Shown here piece after piece: positions 28,400 through 36,979 of a DNA stretch of 64,000 nt. Where the stretch lies: positions 62,001 through 126,000 of the forward strand of contig NZ_JADWYQ010000007.1 in the NCBI RefSeq assembly GCF_022414575.1, given 5' to 3'. The position numbers were made by a program, and so were the translations under genes. This DNA is from Streptomyces sp. MUM 178J (GTDB lineage Bacteria; Actinomycetota; Actinomycetes; Streptomycetales; Streptomycetaceae). Below the pieces are notes generated by a model. That model was not told the DNA's origin. It worked only from the letters and a program-made list of their open reading frames with translations, and ran no database searches. Numbering within the stretch: the first letter of the stretch is position 1; each line of letters begins with the position of its first letter.

Positions 28400-30496
28400 A
28401 TGGTTGAGCGGGCAGCGGGTGCCCTGTCGCTCCCCGACGACTGGCCGGCCCATCCGGATCTGAGCCTCACCCTCAACCGCATGGGCAGCTTCGACTGGGA
28501 CCTGGCCAGCGGACTGCTCCACCTGGACCGGTCCGCCCTCCAGGTGTTCGATCTGCGCCCCGACGAATTCGCCGGCCACCCGGAGAGCCTCGCCTCCCGG
28601 GTGCCCGCGGACGAGCGCGTCCGCCTCGACGCCGTCGTGGCGCAGGCCCTCAAGAACGGCGAGGACCACTACGGCGCCTACTTCCGCATCCGCTGCCGTG
28701 ACGGGAGCCTGCGCTGGACGCACACCCAGGGCACCGTGCGCCGCGACGAGAGCGGGCGGCCGCTGCGGATCATCGGCATCGTCCGCGACGCCACCCAGGA
28801 GCTGGCCGACTCCCTGGCCCGCCGCGAAGTCGACGTCGAACGCCGCCGCCAGACCAGCGTGGTGGAGTCCACCACCGCCGCGCTCGCCCACGCCAGAACC
28901 GTCCAAGACGTGATCGACATCCTGAACGACTCGCACGGACTGGAGCACTTCGGCGCGACCAGCCTGGTGATGGGCCTGCTGGAGTCGGGCCGCATCCATC
29001 TGGTGGCCGAAGGCCCCGAGGGCTCCTTCGTCCCCGGCACCCGCTACACCCGCATCGACGAGGGCTATCCGATGAGCGAAGTGGTACGCACCCTCGCCCC
29101 CCGCTTCATCGAGTCCAAGGAGGACTTCGCCGAGTCCTATCCGCTGCTCTGGCCGCACATCGCCCACCTGGGCATCAACGCGGCCGCCTATCTGCCGCTG
29201 ATCGCCCAGGCCCGCCCGATCGGCGCACTGGGCCTGCTCTACCGCGACCGGTACGGATTCAGCGCCGAGGAGCGCAATGTGCTGGTGGCGCTCGGCAGCA
29301 GCATCGCGCAGAGCCTGCAGCGGGCCATGCTCTACGAGCAGGAACACGACCTCGCGGAGGGTCTGCAGCAGGCGATGCTGCCTCGGCGCATCCCGGAAGT
29401 GCCGGGCGCGCAGATCGCCGTGCGCTACCGCTCCGCCCGCCTCGGCCAGGACATCGGCGGCGACTGGTACGACGTCATCAGCCTGCCCGGCGGCCGGGTC
29501 GGCGCGGTCATCGGGGACGTACAGGGCCATGACACCCACGCCGCCGCGGTCATGGGACAGCTCCGGATCGTGCTGCGCGCCTACGCGGCCGAAGGGCACA
29601 CCCCGGCCACCGTGATGGCCCGGGCGTCCGTCTTCCTCCATGAGCTGGACACCGACCGCTTCGCGACCTGCACCTATGCGGAGGCCGACCTGTCCACGGG
29701 CGTCGTGCAGGTGGTGCGCGCCGGACATGTCGACCCGCTGATCCGGCAGAGCGACGGCGCGTCCCGGCGACTGCCGGTGGAGGGCGGGCTGCCGCTCGGC
29801 CTCTCGGCGGAGTTCGGCCGGCTGGAGTACCCGGTGACCACCGTGGAGCTGGACCCCGGCCAGATCCTACTGCTCTACACCGACGGGCTGGTGGAGATGC
29901 CCGGCGCGGACTTCGACGACGGGATGCAACTGCTGACCTCGCTCGTGGACAGCGGTCCGCGCGATCTGCAGCTGCTCGCGGACCGGCTGTGCGAGGTGGT
30001 CGACGAACGGGGCGGCGAGGACGACGTGGCCCTGCTGCTGTTGCGCCGCAAGGGCGCGGTCGGCCCGCAGACCGGCGGGCGGCTGCAGCAGCACGTCGCG
30101 CAGAACGACCCCGAGGCGCTGCGCTCCGCCCGGCACATGATCAGGGCGGCCGTGCGGGCATGGGGGGCGCGGGAGCGGTCGGACGAGATCGAGCTGGCCG
30201 CCGACGAGCTGGTCACCAATGCGCTGATGCACACCGACGGCGGGGCGATCGTGACCATCCGGGTGCTGTCCGCCATGGAGCGCCGGCTGAGGGTGGAGGT
30301 CGAGGACCGCTCCAGCGCCCTGCCGCGACGCCGGGACGCGGGCGAGTCCGGCGTCTCCGGGCGCGGGCTGATGCTGGTGGACCGGCTTGCGGAGGCGTGG
30401 GGGGTGGAGTCCCGGGGCAGCGGCAAGTGCGTGTGGTGCGAGTTCATCATCCCGGAGCGGGTGCCGGCCGCGTTCCCCGGCGGGCCCGGCGGGTAG
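28400..30496 (+). CDS. PAS-GAF-SpoIIE(PP2C)-HATPase regulator, RsbU/RsbW-like
   Basis: A 698-residue signalling protein. A PAS domain (about 25-135, ending RIIGIVRDATQE) is followed by a GAF domain (about 155-310), a SpoIIE-type PP2C phosphatase (about 330-545, with DIGGDWYDV and VIGDVQGHDTHAAAVMGQL metal sites) and an RsbW-like HATPase domain (ELAADELVTNALMHT, about 597). Proteins of this layout set anti-anti-sigma phosphorylation in Streptomyces stress and development. Both phosphatase and kinase-like modules look intact. It stands alone; no anti-anti-sigma gene is adjacent. ATG 28400 has no clear ribosome-binding site. Confidence 0.9.
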   Translation: MVERAAGALSLPDDWPAHPDLSLTLNRMGSFDWDLASGLLHLDRSALQVFDLRPDEFAGHPESLASRVPADERVRLDAVVAQALKNGEDHYGAYFRIRCRDGSLRWTHTQGTVRRDESGRPLRIIGIVRDATQELADSLARREVDVERRRQTSVVESTTAALAHARTVQDVIDILNDSHGLEHFGATSLVMGLLESGRIHLVAEGPEGSFVPGTRYTRIDEGYPMSEVVRTLAPRFIESKEDFAESYPLLWPHIAHLGINAAAYLPLIAQARPIGALGLLYRDRYGFSAEERNVLVALGSSIAQSLQRAMLYEQEHDLAEGLQQAMLPRRIPEVPGAQIAVRYRSARLGQDIGGDWYDVISLPGGRVGAVIGDVQGHDTHAAAVMGQLRIVLRAYAAEGHTPATVMARASVFLHELDTDRFATCTYAEADLSTGVVQVVRAGHVDPLIRQSDGASRRLPVEGGLPLGLSAEFGRLEYPVTTVELDPGQILLLYTDGLVEMPGADFDDGMQLLTSLVDSGPRDLQLLADRLCEVVDERGGEDDVALLLLRRKGAVGPQTGGRLQQHVAQNDPEALRSARHMIRAAVRAWGARERSDEIELAADELVTNALMHTDGGAIVTIRVLSAMERRLRVEVEDRSSALPRRRDAGESGVSGRGLMLVDRLAEAWGVESRGSGKCVWCEFIIPERVPAAFPGGPGG

Positions 30497-30665
30497 CTCC
30501 GCGGACAGGCGGGCGGGTCGAAGGGCGGTCGGCACGGTCGGCACGGGCAATTCCGGCGGACGCACGACACGCAGTGTTAACTCAGTGTGAATCGATCATA
30601 CTTGACCGTAACTGATCGGGAGATGTTGACTTTCGGTTCCCGGCCTTCGAGGACATGAGGACCCC

Positions 30666-32060
30666 TTGAGCAGCGAGCTACTGGCACCTGTCGACCTGGC
30701 GTTCTGGCATCTCGAAACCCCAGCCCACCCCATGCATCTCGGCGCGCTCGCCTTCTTCGGACCCGGCCCCGTGCCCGGCCAGGGCGAGCGGTCCGGGCAG
30801 AGCGAGCGGCTCCTCGGCCTGCTCGCCGAGCGGGCCGCCGCGATCCCGCGGCTGCGCATGCGGGTGCGCGACGTCCTGCTCCCCGTCGGCGGCGCGGCGT
30901 GGACGGCGGCGGACGACTTCGACGTCCGCCGCCACGTCCGCCGGCTGGCGCTCCCCGGCGGCGATTTCGAGCGCCGGGCCGTCGCCGCGGCCGGGGAGCT
31001 GATGGAGCGCCCCCTCGCGCGGGGGCTGCCGCCCTGGGAGATGTACCTGCTCACCGGAGGGTCGGAGCAGGACGGCGGCGCGGACGGCGGCACACTCCGC
31101 TTCGCGGTGCTCGTCAAGCTCCACCACGCCCTGGCCGACGGCATGAGGGCCGTCGCCATCGGCGCCGGGATCTTCGACGAGATCGCGGACCTCCGGGGCG
31201 CCGCGCAACCGCCCCGCGGACCCGCCCGCACCGTGCTGCCCCGGCCCTGGCTCGCCGGACCCCGGGAGGCCGCGGGGCTGGCGCGCGGCCGCATCGAGGA
31301 ACTGGGCCGCGCCGTCGGCGTCGGGGCGTCCGTCGTACGGGCCAGCCGGCTCGACCCCGGTGCCCACCCGGCCCTCACCGCGGTCGCCAGCGGCCGACGC
31401 CGGCTGGGCACCGCCGTCCTCGGACTCGACGAGGTCCGGAGGGTGCGCAGAGCGGTCGGCGGCACCGCCAACGACGTTCTGCTCGCGACGGTGGCGGGAG
31501 CGCTGCGCCGCTGGATGCGGGAGCGGGGCGAGGAGCCCCCGGCGGCCGACCCCCGCGCCCTGGTGCCGGTCTCCCGGCGCCGGCCCGGCAGTCCGTCCGG
31601 CACCGGCAATCTGCTCTCCGGATATCTGCTGACCCTGCCGGTCGGCGAGGACGACCCGCGTGCGCGGCTGCGCGCCGTGCGGGAGGCGATGGACCGCAAC
31701 AAGGCCGCCGGCCCGCTGCGAGGCGCGGGCGCGCTGGCCGTCCTCGCCGACCAACTGCCCCCGATCGCCCACCGGTTCGCCGCCCCGTTGGCCGGCAGCG
31801 CCGCGCGGCTGCTGTTCGACCTGCTGGTGACCAATGTCCCGCTGCCCCGCTCGGCCCTCCGCCTCGGCGGCTGCCCGCTGCGTGCGCTGTTCCCCCTGGC
31901 GCCCCTGCCCCGCGGCCAGTCACTGGCCGTCGCCCTGACCCCCTATGCCGACCGCGCCCACGTCGGCCTCGTCGCCGACGCCCGGGCCGTCCCCGACCTC
32001 GACCGCCTCGCCCACGCACTCCACGAAGAGCTGTCCGCCCTGGCGGCGGCGGTGGACTGA
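30666..32060 (+). CDS. Wax ester synthase / diacylglycerol acyltransferase (WS/DGAT)
   Basis: A 464-residue WS/DGAT enzyme that makes triacylglycerol or wax esters from acyl-CoA. The catalytic HHxxxDG motif is present as KLHHALADGMRA (about 151). The N-terminus SSELLAPVDLAFWHLETPAHPMHLG and the C-terminal block VTNVPLPRSALRLGGCPLRALFPLAPL are typical. The start is TTG 30666 with GAGGA four bases upstream. Single transcription unit or read-through into the glycosylase gene 47 bp downstream. Confidence 0.88.
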   Translation: MSSELLAPVDLAFWHLETPAHPMHLGALAFFGPGPVPGQGERSGQSERLLGLLAERAAAIPRLRMRVRDVLLPVGGAAWTAADDFDVRRHVRRLALPGGDFERRAVAAAGELMERPLARGLPPWEMYLLTGGSEQDGGADGGTLRFAVLVKLHHALADGMRAVAIGAGIFDEIADLRGAAQPPRGPARTVLPRPWLAGPREAAGLARGRIEELGRAVGVGASVVRASRLDPGAHPALTAVASGRRRLGTAVLGLDEVRRVRRAVGGTANDVLLATVAGALRRWMRERGEEPPAADPRALVPVSRRRPGSPSGTGNLLSGYLLTLPVGEDDPRARLRAVREAMDRNKAAGPLRGAGALAVLADQLPPIAHRFAAPLAGSAARLLFDLLVTNVPLPRSALRLGGCPLRALFPLAPLPRGQSLAVALTPYADRAHVGLVADARAVPDLDRLAHALHEELSALAAAVD

Positions 32061-32107
32061 CCGACCCGCGAACTGCGCCGCGCGCAGGCCTGCGGCACCC
32101 TGGAGAC

Positions 32108-32992
32108 ATGCCCGAGCTGCCCGAAGTGGAGGCCCTGCGGGAGTTCCTCGACGAGCGTCTCGTGGGCGAGGACTTCGCCCGCGTGACCCCTGTGGCGATC
32201 AGCGTCCTCAAGACCTACGACCCGCCGCTGTCCGCCCTCGAAGGCGCGCGGGCCACCGCCGTGGCCCGCCACGGAAAGTGGCTGGACATCACCGCGGACA
32301 GTGCCGCCGGCGGAACGGAACGCGCGCTCCACCTCCTCGTGCATCTCGCCCGCGCCGGCTGGCTGCAGTGGAAGGACGAGCTCCCGGCCGCGCCCCCGCG
32401 GCCGGGAAAGGGCCCTCTGGCACTGCGGGCGGCCCTCGCCTCCGGCGCGGGGTTCGACCTCACGGAGGCGGGCACCGCCAAACGGCTCTCCGTGCACCTC
32501 GTCCGCGACCCGTCCGACGTCCCGGGCATCGCCCGCCTCGGCCCCGACCCGCTCGCCGCCGACTTCGACCGGGCGGCCTTCGCCACCCTGATGGCGGGCG
32601 AACGCCGGCAGGTCAAAGGCGCGCTGCGCGACCAGAGCCTGATCGCCGGCATCGGCAACGCCTACAGCGACGAGATCCTGCACGCCGCGAAGCTCTCCCC
32701 TTTCAAACCCGTGCAGAACCTCACCGAGCAGGAGACGTCCACGCTGTACGCCGCCCTGCGCTCCACCCTCCGCGAGGCCGTGGAGCGCTCCCGGGGACTC
32801 GCCGCGGGCCGCCTCAAGGCCGAGAAGAAGAGCGGTCTGCGCGTCCACGGCCGCACCGGCCGGCCGTGCCCCGTCTGCGGCGACACGATCCGCGAGGTCT
32901 CCTTCAGCGACTCCTCGCTCCAGTACTGCCCCACCTGCCAGACCGGCGGCAGGCCGCTCGCAGACCGCAGACTCTCCAGGCTGCTCAAATGA
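32108..32992 (+). CDS. Formamidopyrimidine/endonuclease VIII-type DNA glycosylase
   Basis: A 294-residue Fpg/Nei-family enzyme for oxidised-base excision repair. It starts MPELPEVEALREFL, giving the catalytic Pro1 and Glu2 after Met removal. The helix-two-turn-helix region has SLIAGIGNAYSDEILHAAKLSPF. The C-terminal zinc finger is C-x2-C-x16-C-x2-C (CPVC ... CPTC). Arg/Lys-rich RLKAEKKSGLRVHGRTG precedes the finger. ATG 32108 has GGAG only two bases away. Which lesion is preferred cannot be read from sequence. Confidence 0.92.
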   Translation: MPELPEVEALREFLDERLVGEDFARVTPVAISVLKTYDPPLSALEGARATAVARHGKWLDITADSAAGGTERALHLLVHLARAGWLQWKDELPAAPPRPGKGPLALRAALASGAGFDLTEAGTAKRLSVHLVRDPSDVPGIARLGPDPLAADFDRAAFATLMAGERRQVKGALRDQSLIAGIGNAYSDEILHAAKLSPFKPVQNLTEQETSTLYAALRSTLREAVERSRGLAAGRLKAEKKSGLRVHGRTGRPCPVCGDTIREVSFSDSSLQYCPTCQTGGRPLADRRLSRLLK

Positions 32993-33004
32993 CCTGAGGC
33001 GGTC

Positions 33005-33721
33005 TCACGGGCCTGACGGCCTGCGGCCCTCGGGCCTGTCGTCGCCCAGTGACAGCACTCGCTCCCCGCCCTCGTCCCACACCTCCCACCGTGCGATCTC
33101 CCCGCTCGGCAGATCCGTGCCGCCCTCCAGTGTGACCGGCTCCTCGGCGCCGCCTCGCGGCCCGGAGCCGGACGGCTGCGACCACCCGAGCACGGGATGG
33201 TCCGCCCCGTCCTTGCCCACCGCCACCAGGCGGAACGCCTTGCGATCAGCCAGCCCCGCCAGCCCCGACAGCCGCAGCGCGACCGCCGTACCCCACTCCT
33301 GGTCCCGTGTCGTCGCCTCGGCGGTCACCCCCGACGCGGCGTCCCTGACGACGGTCGTCCGCCCGGCCGCGTCAGCCTCTCCCGCTGCTCCGCCGCGGTA
33401 CGCCACCACACCCGCCGGCAGCGCGACGACCAGCGCCGCGGCCGCCGCGACCAGTGCCAGACGCCGCCGGCGGGCCCGCCGCGCGCGCCCCGCCACCTCG
33501 CGCGTCAGCCGATCCAGCATCCGCCCGCCGGGCCGGCAGCCCCACACGGGGCACGGCCCTGACAGCTCCGCGAGCGCCGCCGTCGTCGGCGCGAAGTCCG
33601 ACAGCCACACCGCGCACATCACACATCGGGCCAGATGCTCCTCAAAGCGGAACGCGTCCGCGGGCTCCAGCACGCCCAGCGCATAGGCGGCCGCGTCCCG
33701 GTGCCGCTGCTGCGCACTCAT
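33005..33721 (-). CDS. Zinc-finger (zf-HC2) transmembrane anti-sigma factor
   Basis: A 238-residue anti-sigma factor. The N-terminal anti-sigma domain has the ZAS pattern with HLARCVMC (H-x3-C-x2-C, about 30-37). A single membrane helix (LALVAAAAALVVALPAGVVAY, about 98-118) separates it from an extracytoplasmic RskA-like domain with strands around LRLSGLAGLADRKAFRLVAVG. No ECF sigma gene is adjacent, unlike the usual pairing. ATG 33721 has GAGGA about seven bases upstream. The ECF sigma factor at 39.1 kb is a candidate partner. Confidence 0.88.
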   Translation of the reverse strand: MSAQQRHRDAAAYALGVLEPADAFRFEEHLARCVMCAVWLSDFAPTTAALAELSGPCPVWGCRPGGRMLDRLTREVAGRARRARRRRLALVAAAAALVVALPAGVVAYRGGAAGEADAAGRTTVVRDAASGVTAEATTRDQEWGTAVALRLSGLAGLADRKAFRLVAVGKDGADHPVLGWSQPSGSGPRGGAEEPVTLEGGTDLPSGEIARWEVWDEGGERVLSLGDDRPEGRRPSGP

Positions 33722-33764
33722 GGGCGGTCCTCGATTCCTCTCCTGTCCAGCTGTGTCGTCCTGG

Positions 33765-33792
33765 TATACGCAGCGCATCCCCGCCCAGTTCA
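33765..33792 (-). promoter_or_regulatory. ECF-type promoter of the anti-sigma gene
   Basis: On the minus strand TGAACT (33792-33787), 16-bp spacer, CGTATA (33770-33765), 44 bp before the start codon. This has the -35 GAAC and -10 CGT character of ECF promoters and closely matches the one before the lipoprotein gene at 45979. Confidence 0.5.
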
Positions 33793-33825
33793 ACCGCTCC
33801 GTGGCCGGGGCTCCAACAGCCCGCC

Positions 33826-33831
33826 TACACT
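33826..33831 (+). promoter_or_regulatory. -10 element of a leaderless transcript
   Basis: TACACT lies seven bases before the ATG of the response regulator gene, with no Shine-Dalgarno, the usual arrangement of a leaderless mRNA in Streptomyces. Confidence 0.5.
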
Positions 33832-33838
33832 CCGCAGC

Positions 33839-34630
33839 ATGCTGCGCGCACTGGCCGTCGACGACGAGAGACCCGCTCTCGAAGAGCTGCTGTACCTGCT
33901 CCGCTCCGACCCCCGCATCACCAGCGCCGAAGGGGCCACGGACGCCACCGAGGCCCTGCGCCGCATCACCCGTGCCCTCCAGGCCGGGCCGGACGGCGAG
34001 GACGCCGTCGACGTCGTCTTCCTCGACATCCACATGGCCGGGCTCACCGGACTCGACGTGGCCCGGCTCCTCACCGGCTTCGCCCGCCCCCCGCTGGTCG
34101 TCTTCGTCACCGCGCACGAGGGCTTCGCCGTCCAGGCGTTCGACCTGAAGGCAGTCGACTACGTCCTCAAACCGGTGCGCAGGGAACGTCTTGCCGAGGC
34201 GGTGCGGCGTGTCTCGGACCTCGCGGCGGCGCCGGGTCCGCCCGAGGCCGTCCCCCTGCGGCCTGCCGTCCACCCCGCCCCCGCTGTCAGCGGCGGGGAG
34301 CAGATCCCCGTGGAACTCGGCGGCGTCACCCGTTTCATACCGGTGGACGACATCTCCTATGTCGAGGCCCAGGGCGACTACGCCCGACTCCACACCCGCG
34401 GCGGGGCCAGCCATCTGGTGCGCATCCCCCTGTCCACTCTGGAGGAGCGCTGGGCCTCCCGGGGATTCGTCCGCATCCACCGCAGCCACCTGGTGGCCCT
34501 GTCCCGGATCGAGGAGCTGCGCCTTGACGCCGGGACCACCACGGTCCGCGTCCAAGGCGCCGAACTCGCCGTCAGCCGCCGCCACGCGCGCCAGCTGCGC
34601 GAACTGCTGATGCGGCACGCCCGCAGCTGA
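33839..34630 (+). CDS. LytTR-family response regulator
   Basis: A 263-residue response regulator. Receiver domain about 1-115 with acidic pocket DDE (LAVDDERPAL), phospho-acceptor Asp in FLDIHMAG (about 62), switch T in FVTAHE and Lys in YVLKPV. LytTR DNA-binding domain about 155-258 (YVEAQGDYARLHT, FVRIHRSHLVALSRI, VSRRHARQLRELL). It reads leaderless. It is the natural partner of the LytS-type kinase at 36976, with the symporter genes between them, recalling pyruvate/carboxylate-sensing LytS/LytTR systems. Confidence 0.93.
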   Translation: MLRALAVDDERPALEELLYLLRSDPRITSAEGATDATEALRRITRALQAGPDGEDAVDVVFLDIHMAGLTGLDVARLLTGFARPPLVVFVTAHEGFAVQAFDLKAVDYVLKPVRRERLAEAVRRVSDLAAAPGPPEAVPLRPAVHPAPAVSGGEQIPVELGGVTRFIPVDDISYVEAQGDYARLHTRGGASHLVRIPLSTLEERWASRGFVRIHRSHLVALSRIEELRLDAGTTTVRVQGAELAVSRRHARQLRELLMRHARS

Positions 34631-34655
34631 CCGCGGCCGGTGTCCGCACGACACC

Positions 34656-34684
34656 TGTCGACCGCAATCGCTCCTGCGTAGACT
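34656..34684 (+). promoter_or_regulatory. Candidate promoter of the symporter operon
   Basis: TGTCGA (34656-34661), 17-bp spacer, TAGACT (34679-34684), 45 bp before the small membrane protein gene. Confidence 0.35.
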
Positions 34685-34728
34685 CCACAGCTCCCGAGAG
34701 TTCGCCGACACGCTGGAGCGGACGGACG

Positions 34729-35112
34729 ATGTCTGCAGAGCAACAACCCCGCCGCGAGGTGGTCACCGGGGTGCCGCGCGCCGTGCGGCGTCCGGCGCCC
34801 GGCTATGCGCCGGCGCGGTCGGAGATCAGCGAGCACACCACGGTGGGGGCCACCTATGTCCGTTCCCTGATGCGCAGTCAGCTCAGGGCGGCCCTGTACG
34901 CCCTCGGCGCGCTCGCCCTGCTGGTCGGTTCGCTGCCGCTCCTCTTGGCCCTGCCCGCCGCGTTCGGCGGCCGCCCCTTCCCCGCCGAGCCGGCCGTCTG
35001 GGCGGCGCTCGGAGCCGGCGTCTACCCGGTCATCTGGCTGATCGCCCGCTGGTACGTGCGCCGCGCCGAGCGCAACGAGCGCGATTTCACCACACTCGTC
35101 GAGGGCCGCTGA
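34729..35112 (+). CDS. Small two-helix membrane protein, symporter partner
   Basis: A 127-residue protein. The first 50 residues are cytoplasmic and basic (QQPRREVVTGVPRAVRRP). Two membrane helices follow (LYALGALALLVGSLPLLLAL and VWAALGAGVYPVIWLIARWY), ending RRAERNERDFTTLVEGR. It sits 34 bp before the symporter gene, like the DUF485 protein YjcH before acetate permease ActP in other bacteria. It is therefore probably an accessory subunit, by context only. Confidence 0.75.
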   Translation: MSAEQQPRREVVTGVPRAVRRPAPGYAPARSEISEHTTVGATYVRSLMRSQLRAALYALGALALLVGSLPLLLALPAAFGGRPFPAEPAVWAALGAGVYPVIWLIARWYVRRAERNERDFTTLVEGR

Positions 35113-35146
35113 CCGTGCCCCGCACCCGGCCGCCGGGGGGCCCGGC

Positions 35147-36979
35147 GTGAACCAGACCTACGCGGTGGCCGCCGTCGCCGCCGTAGTGCTCGCCACCGTG
35201 CTCGTCGGCGCCCTGGGCCTTCGCATATCCCGCACCACCTCCGACTTCTACGTCGCCTCCCGCACCGTCGGCCCCCGCCTCAACGCCGCCGCCATCAGCG
35301 GCGAGTACCTCTCCGCCGCCTCCTTCCTCGGCATCGCGGGGCTGATCCTGCTCCAGGGCCCGGACATGCTCTGGTACCCGGTCGGCTACACCGCCGGCTA
35401 TCTCGTCCTCCTCGTGCTCGTCGCCGCACCGCTGCGCCGCTCGGGCGCGTACACGCTCTCCGACTTCGCCGAGGCCCGGCTGCAGTCCGCCGCGGCCCGC
35501 CGGCTCGCCGTCCTGTTCGTCGTCGGCATCGGCTGGCTCTATCTGCTGCCGCAGCTCCAGGGCGCGGGGCTCACCCTGGAGATCCTCACCGGAGCGCCCG
35601 ACTGGGTCGGCTCCCTCGTCGTCGCCGTCGTGGTCACCGGGGCGGTGGCCGCCGGCGGCATGCGCAGCATCACCTTCGTCCAGGCCTTCCAGTACTGGCT
35701 GAAGCTCACCGCCCTGACCGTTCCGGCGCTCTTCCTGGTCGCCGCGTGGCTGGGCGACGACGCCCCGCGCGCCCGCTTCGACGCCCCGTCGGCCTTCCGC
35801 GAGCACACCGTTGTGCGCGTCGACGACACCGTCCGCATCGAGATCGACGCACCACTCACCCTCACCGTGTCCGGAACGGTCGACGGCACGGCCTACCAGG
35901 AGAGGCGCCTCACCCTCGACGAGGGCGCCCACACGGTCGCGTCGGGTACGGCACTGGCCTTTCCCGAAGGGGCGCGGGCTCCTGAGCGCGCCCATGCCGA
36001 GGCCGGTCCGTCCGGCTGGTCCCAGTCGCTGTCCGCGGGCAGCGACGGCCACCGGCTGTATGCCACGTACGGGCTCATCCTCGCCACGTTCCTCGGCACG
36101 ATGGGCCTGCCGCATGTCGCCGTCCGCTTCTACACCAGCCCCGACGGGCGCGCCGCCCGGCGCACCACCCTCGTCGTGCTGGCCCTGATCGGCGCGTTCT
36201 ATCTGCTGCCGCCCGTCTACGGGGCGCTCGGCCGGATCTACGCCCCCGAACTGGCCCTCACCGGCGATGCGGACGCCGCCGTGCTCGTCCTGCCGGACCG
36301 GCTCCTCGGCGGGCTCGCGGGAGAGCTGCTCGGCGCGCTGCTGGCGGGCGGCGCCTTCGCGGCCTTCCTGTCGACCGCGTCAGGCCTGACGATGTCGGTC
36401 GCCGGAGTCATCAGCCAGGACGTACTGCCGTCGCGCGGCGTACACCACTTCCGTCTCGCCGCCGTGCTGGCCATGGCCGCGCCGTTCGCCCTGAGCGTGG
36501 TGTCGGAGAACGTGCCGGTCGCCGACGCGGTGGGCCTCGCCTTCGCGGTGTCGGCGTCCTCGTTCTGTCCGCTGCTGGTGCTGGGCATCTGGTGGCGCGG
36601 GCTCACCCCGCCCGGCGCGGCCGCCGGGCTCGTCGTCGGCGGCGGATCCGCGCTGACGGCGGTGCTGGCCACCCGCGCGGGCTTCGCGCCCGCCGGCTGG
36701 CGCCACACCCTGATGGCCTGGCCCGCCGTCTGGTCGGTGCCACTGGGCTTTCTGACGATGCTGCTGGTGTCCCTGGCGACAGCGCGCCGTGTTCCCTCCG
36801 GCGCGGCCGCCTTCCTCACCCGCCTCCACCTTCCGGAGGACCTCGCGGACCGGGACCTCCCCGACGGCGAGCCCCGCGACTGGGGCCGCCCGGCGGGATC
36901 CGGCGGGGACCGCGGCGGGGACCGCGGCGGGCAGGCCGGGACCCCGGACGGCGACCGTACGGAAGGAGCCGGGGCATGA
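35147..36979 (+). CDS. Sodium:solute symporter (SSS family, acetate/carboxylate-like)
   Basis: A 610-residue integral membrane protein with about 13 helices. SSS landmarks: SDFYVASRTVGPRLNAAAISGEYLSAASFLG near the start, GYTAGYLVLLVLVAAPLRRSG, YLLPQLQGAG, TMGLPHVAVRFYTSPDGRAARR and STASGLTMSVAGVISQDVL. An insertion of about 90 residues near 200-290 is hydrophilic and strand-rich, probably extracellular. The layout favours a short carboxylate (acetate, propionate, pyruvate) as substrate. GTG 35147 follows a G-rich site. Its stop overlaps the kinase start (ATGA), so expression is coupled. Confidence 0.9.
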   Translation: MNQTYAVAAVAAVVLATVLVGALGLRISRTTSDFYVASRTVGPRLNAAAISGEYLSAASFLGIAGLILLQGPDMLWYPVGYTAGYLVLLVLVAAPLRRSGAYTLSDFAEARLQSAAARRLAVLFVVGIGWLYLLPQLQGAGLTLEILTGAPDWVGSLVVAVVVTGAVAAGGMRSITFVQAFQYWLKLTALTVPALFLVAAWLGDDAPRARFDAPSAFREHTVVRVDDTVRIEIDAPLTLTVSGTVDGTAYQERRLTLDEGAHTVASGTALAFPEGARAPERAHAEAGPSGWSQSLSAGSDGHRLYATYGLILATFLGTMGLPHVAVRFYTSPDGRAARRTTLVVLALIGAFYLLPPVYGALGRIYAPELALTGDADAAVLVLPDRLLGGLAGELLGALLAGGAFAAFLSTASGLTMSVAGVISQDVLPSRGVHHFRLAAVLAMAAPFALSVVSENVPVADAVGLAFAVSASSFCPLLVLGIWWRGLTPPGAAAGLVVGGGSALTAVLATRAGFAPAGWRHTLMAWPAVWSVPLGFLTMLLVSLATARRVPSGAAAFLTRLHLPEDLADRDLPDGEPRDWGRPAGSGGDRGGDRGGQAGTPDGDRTEGAGA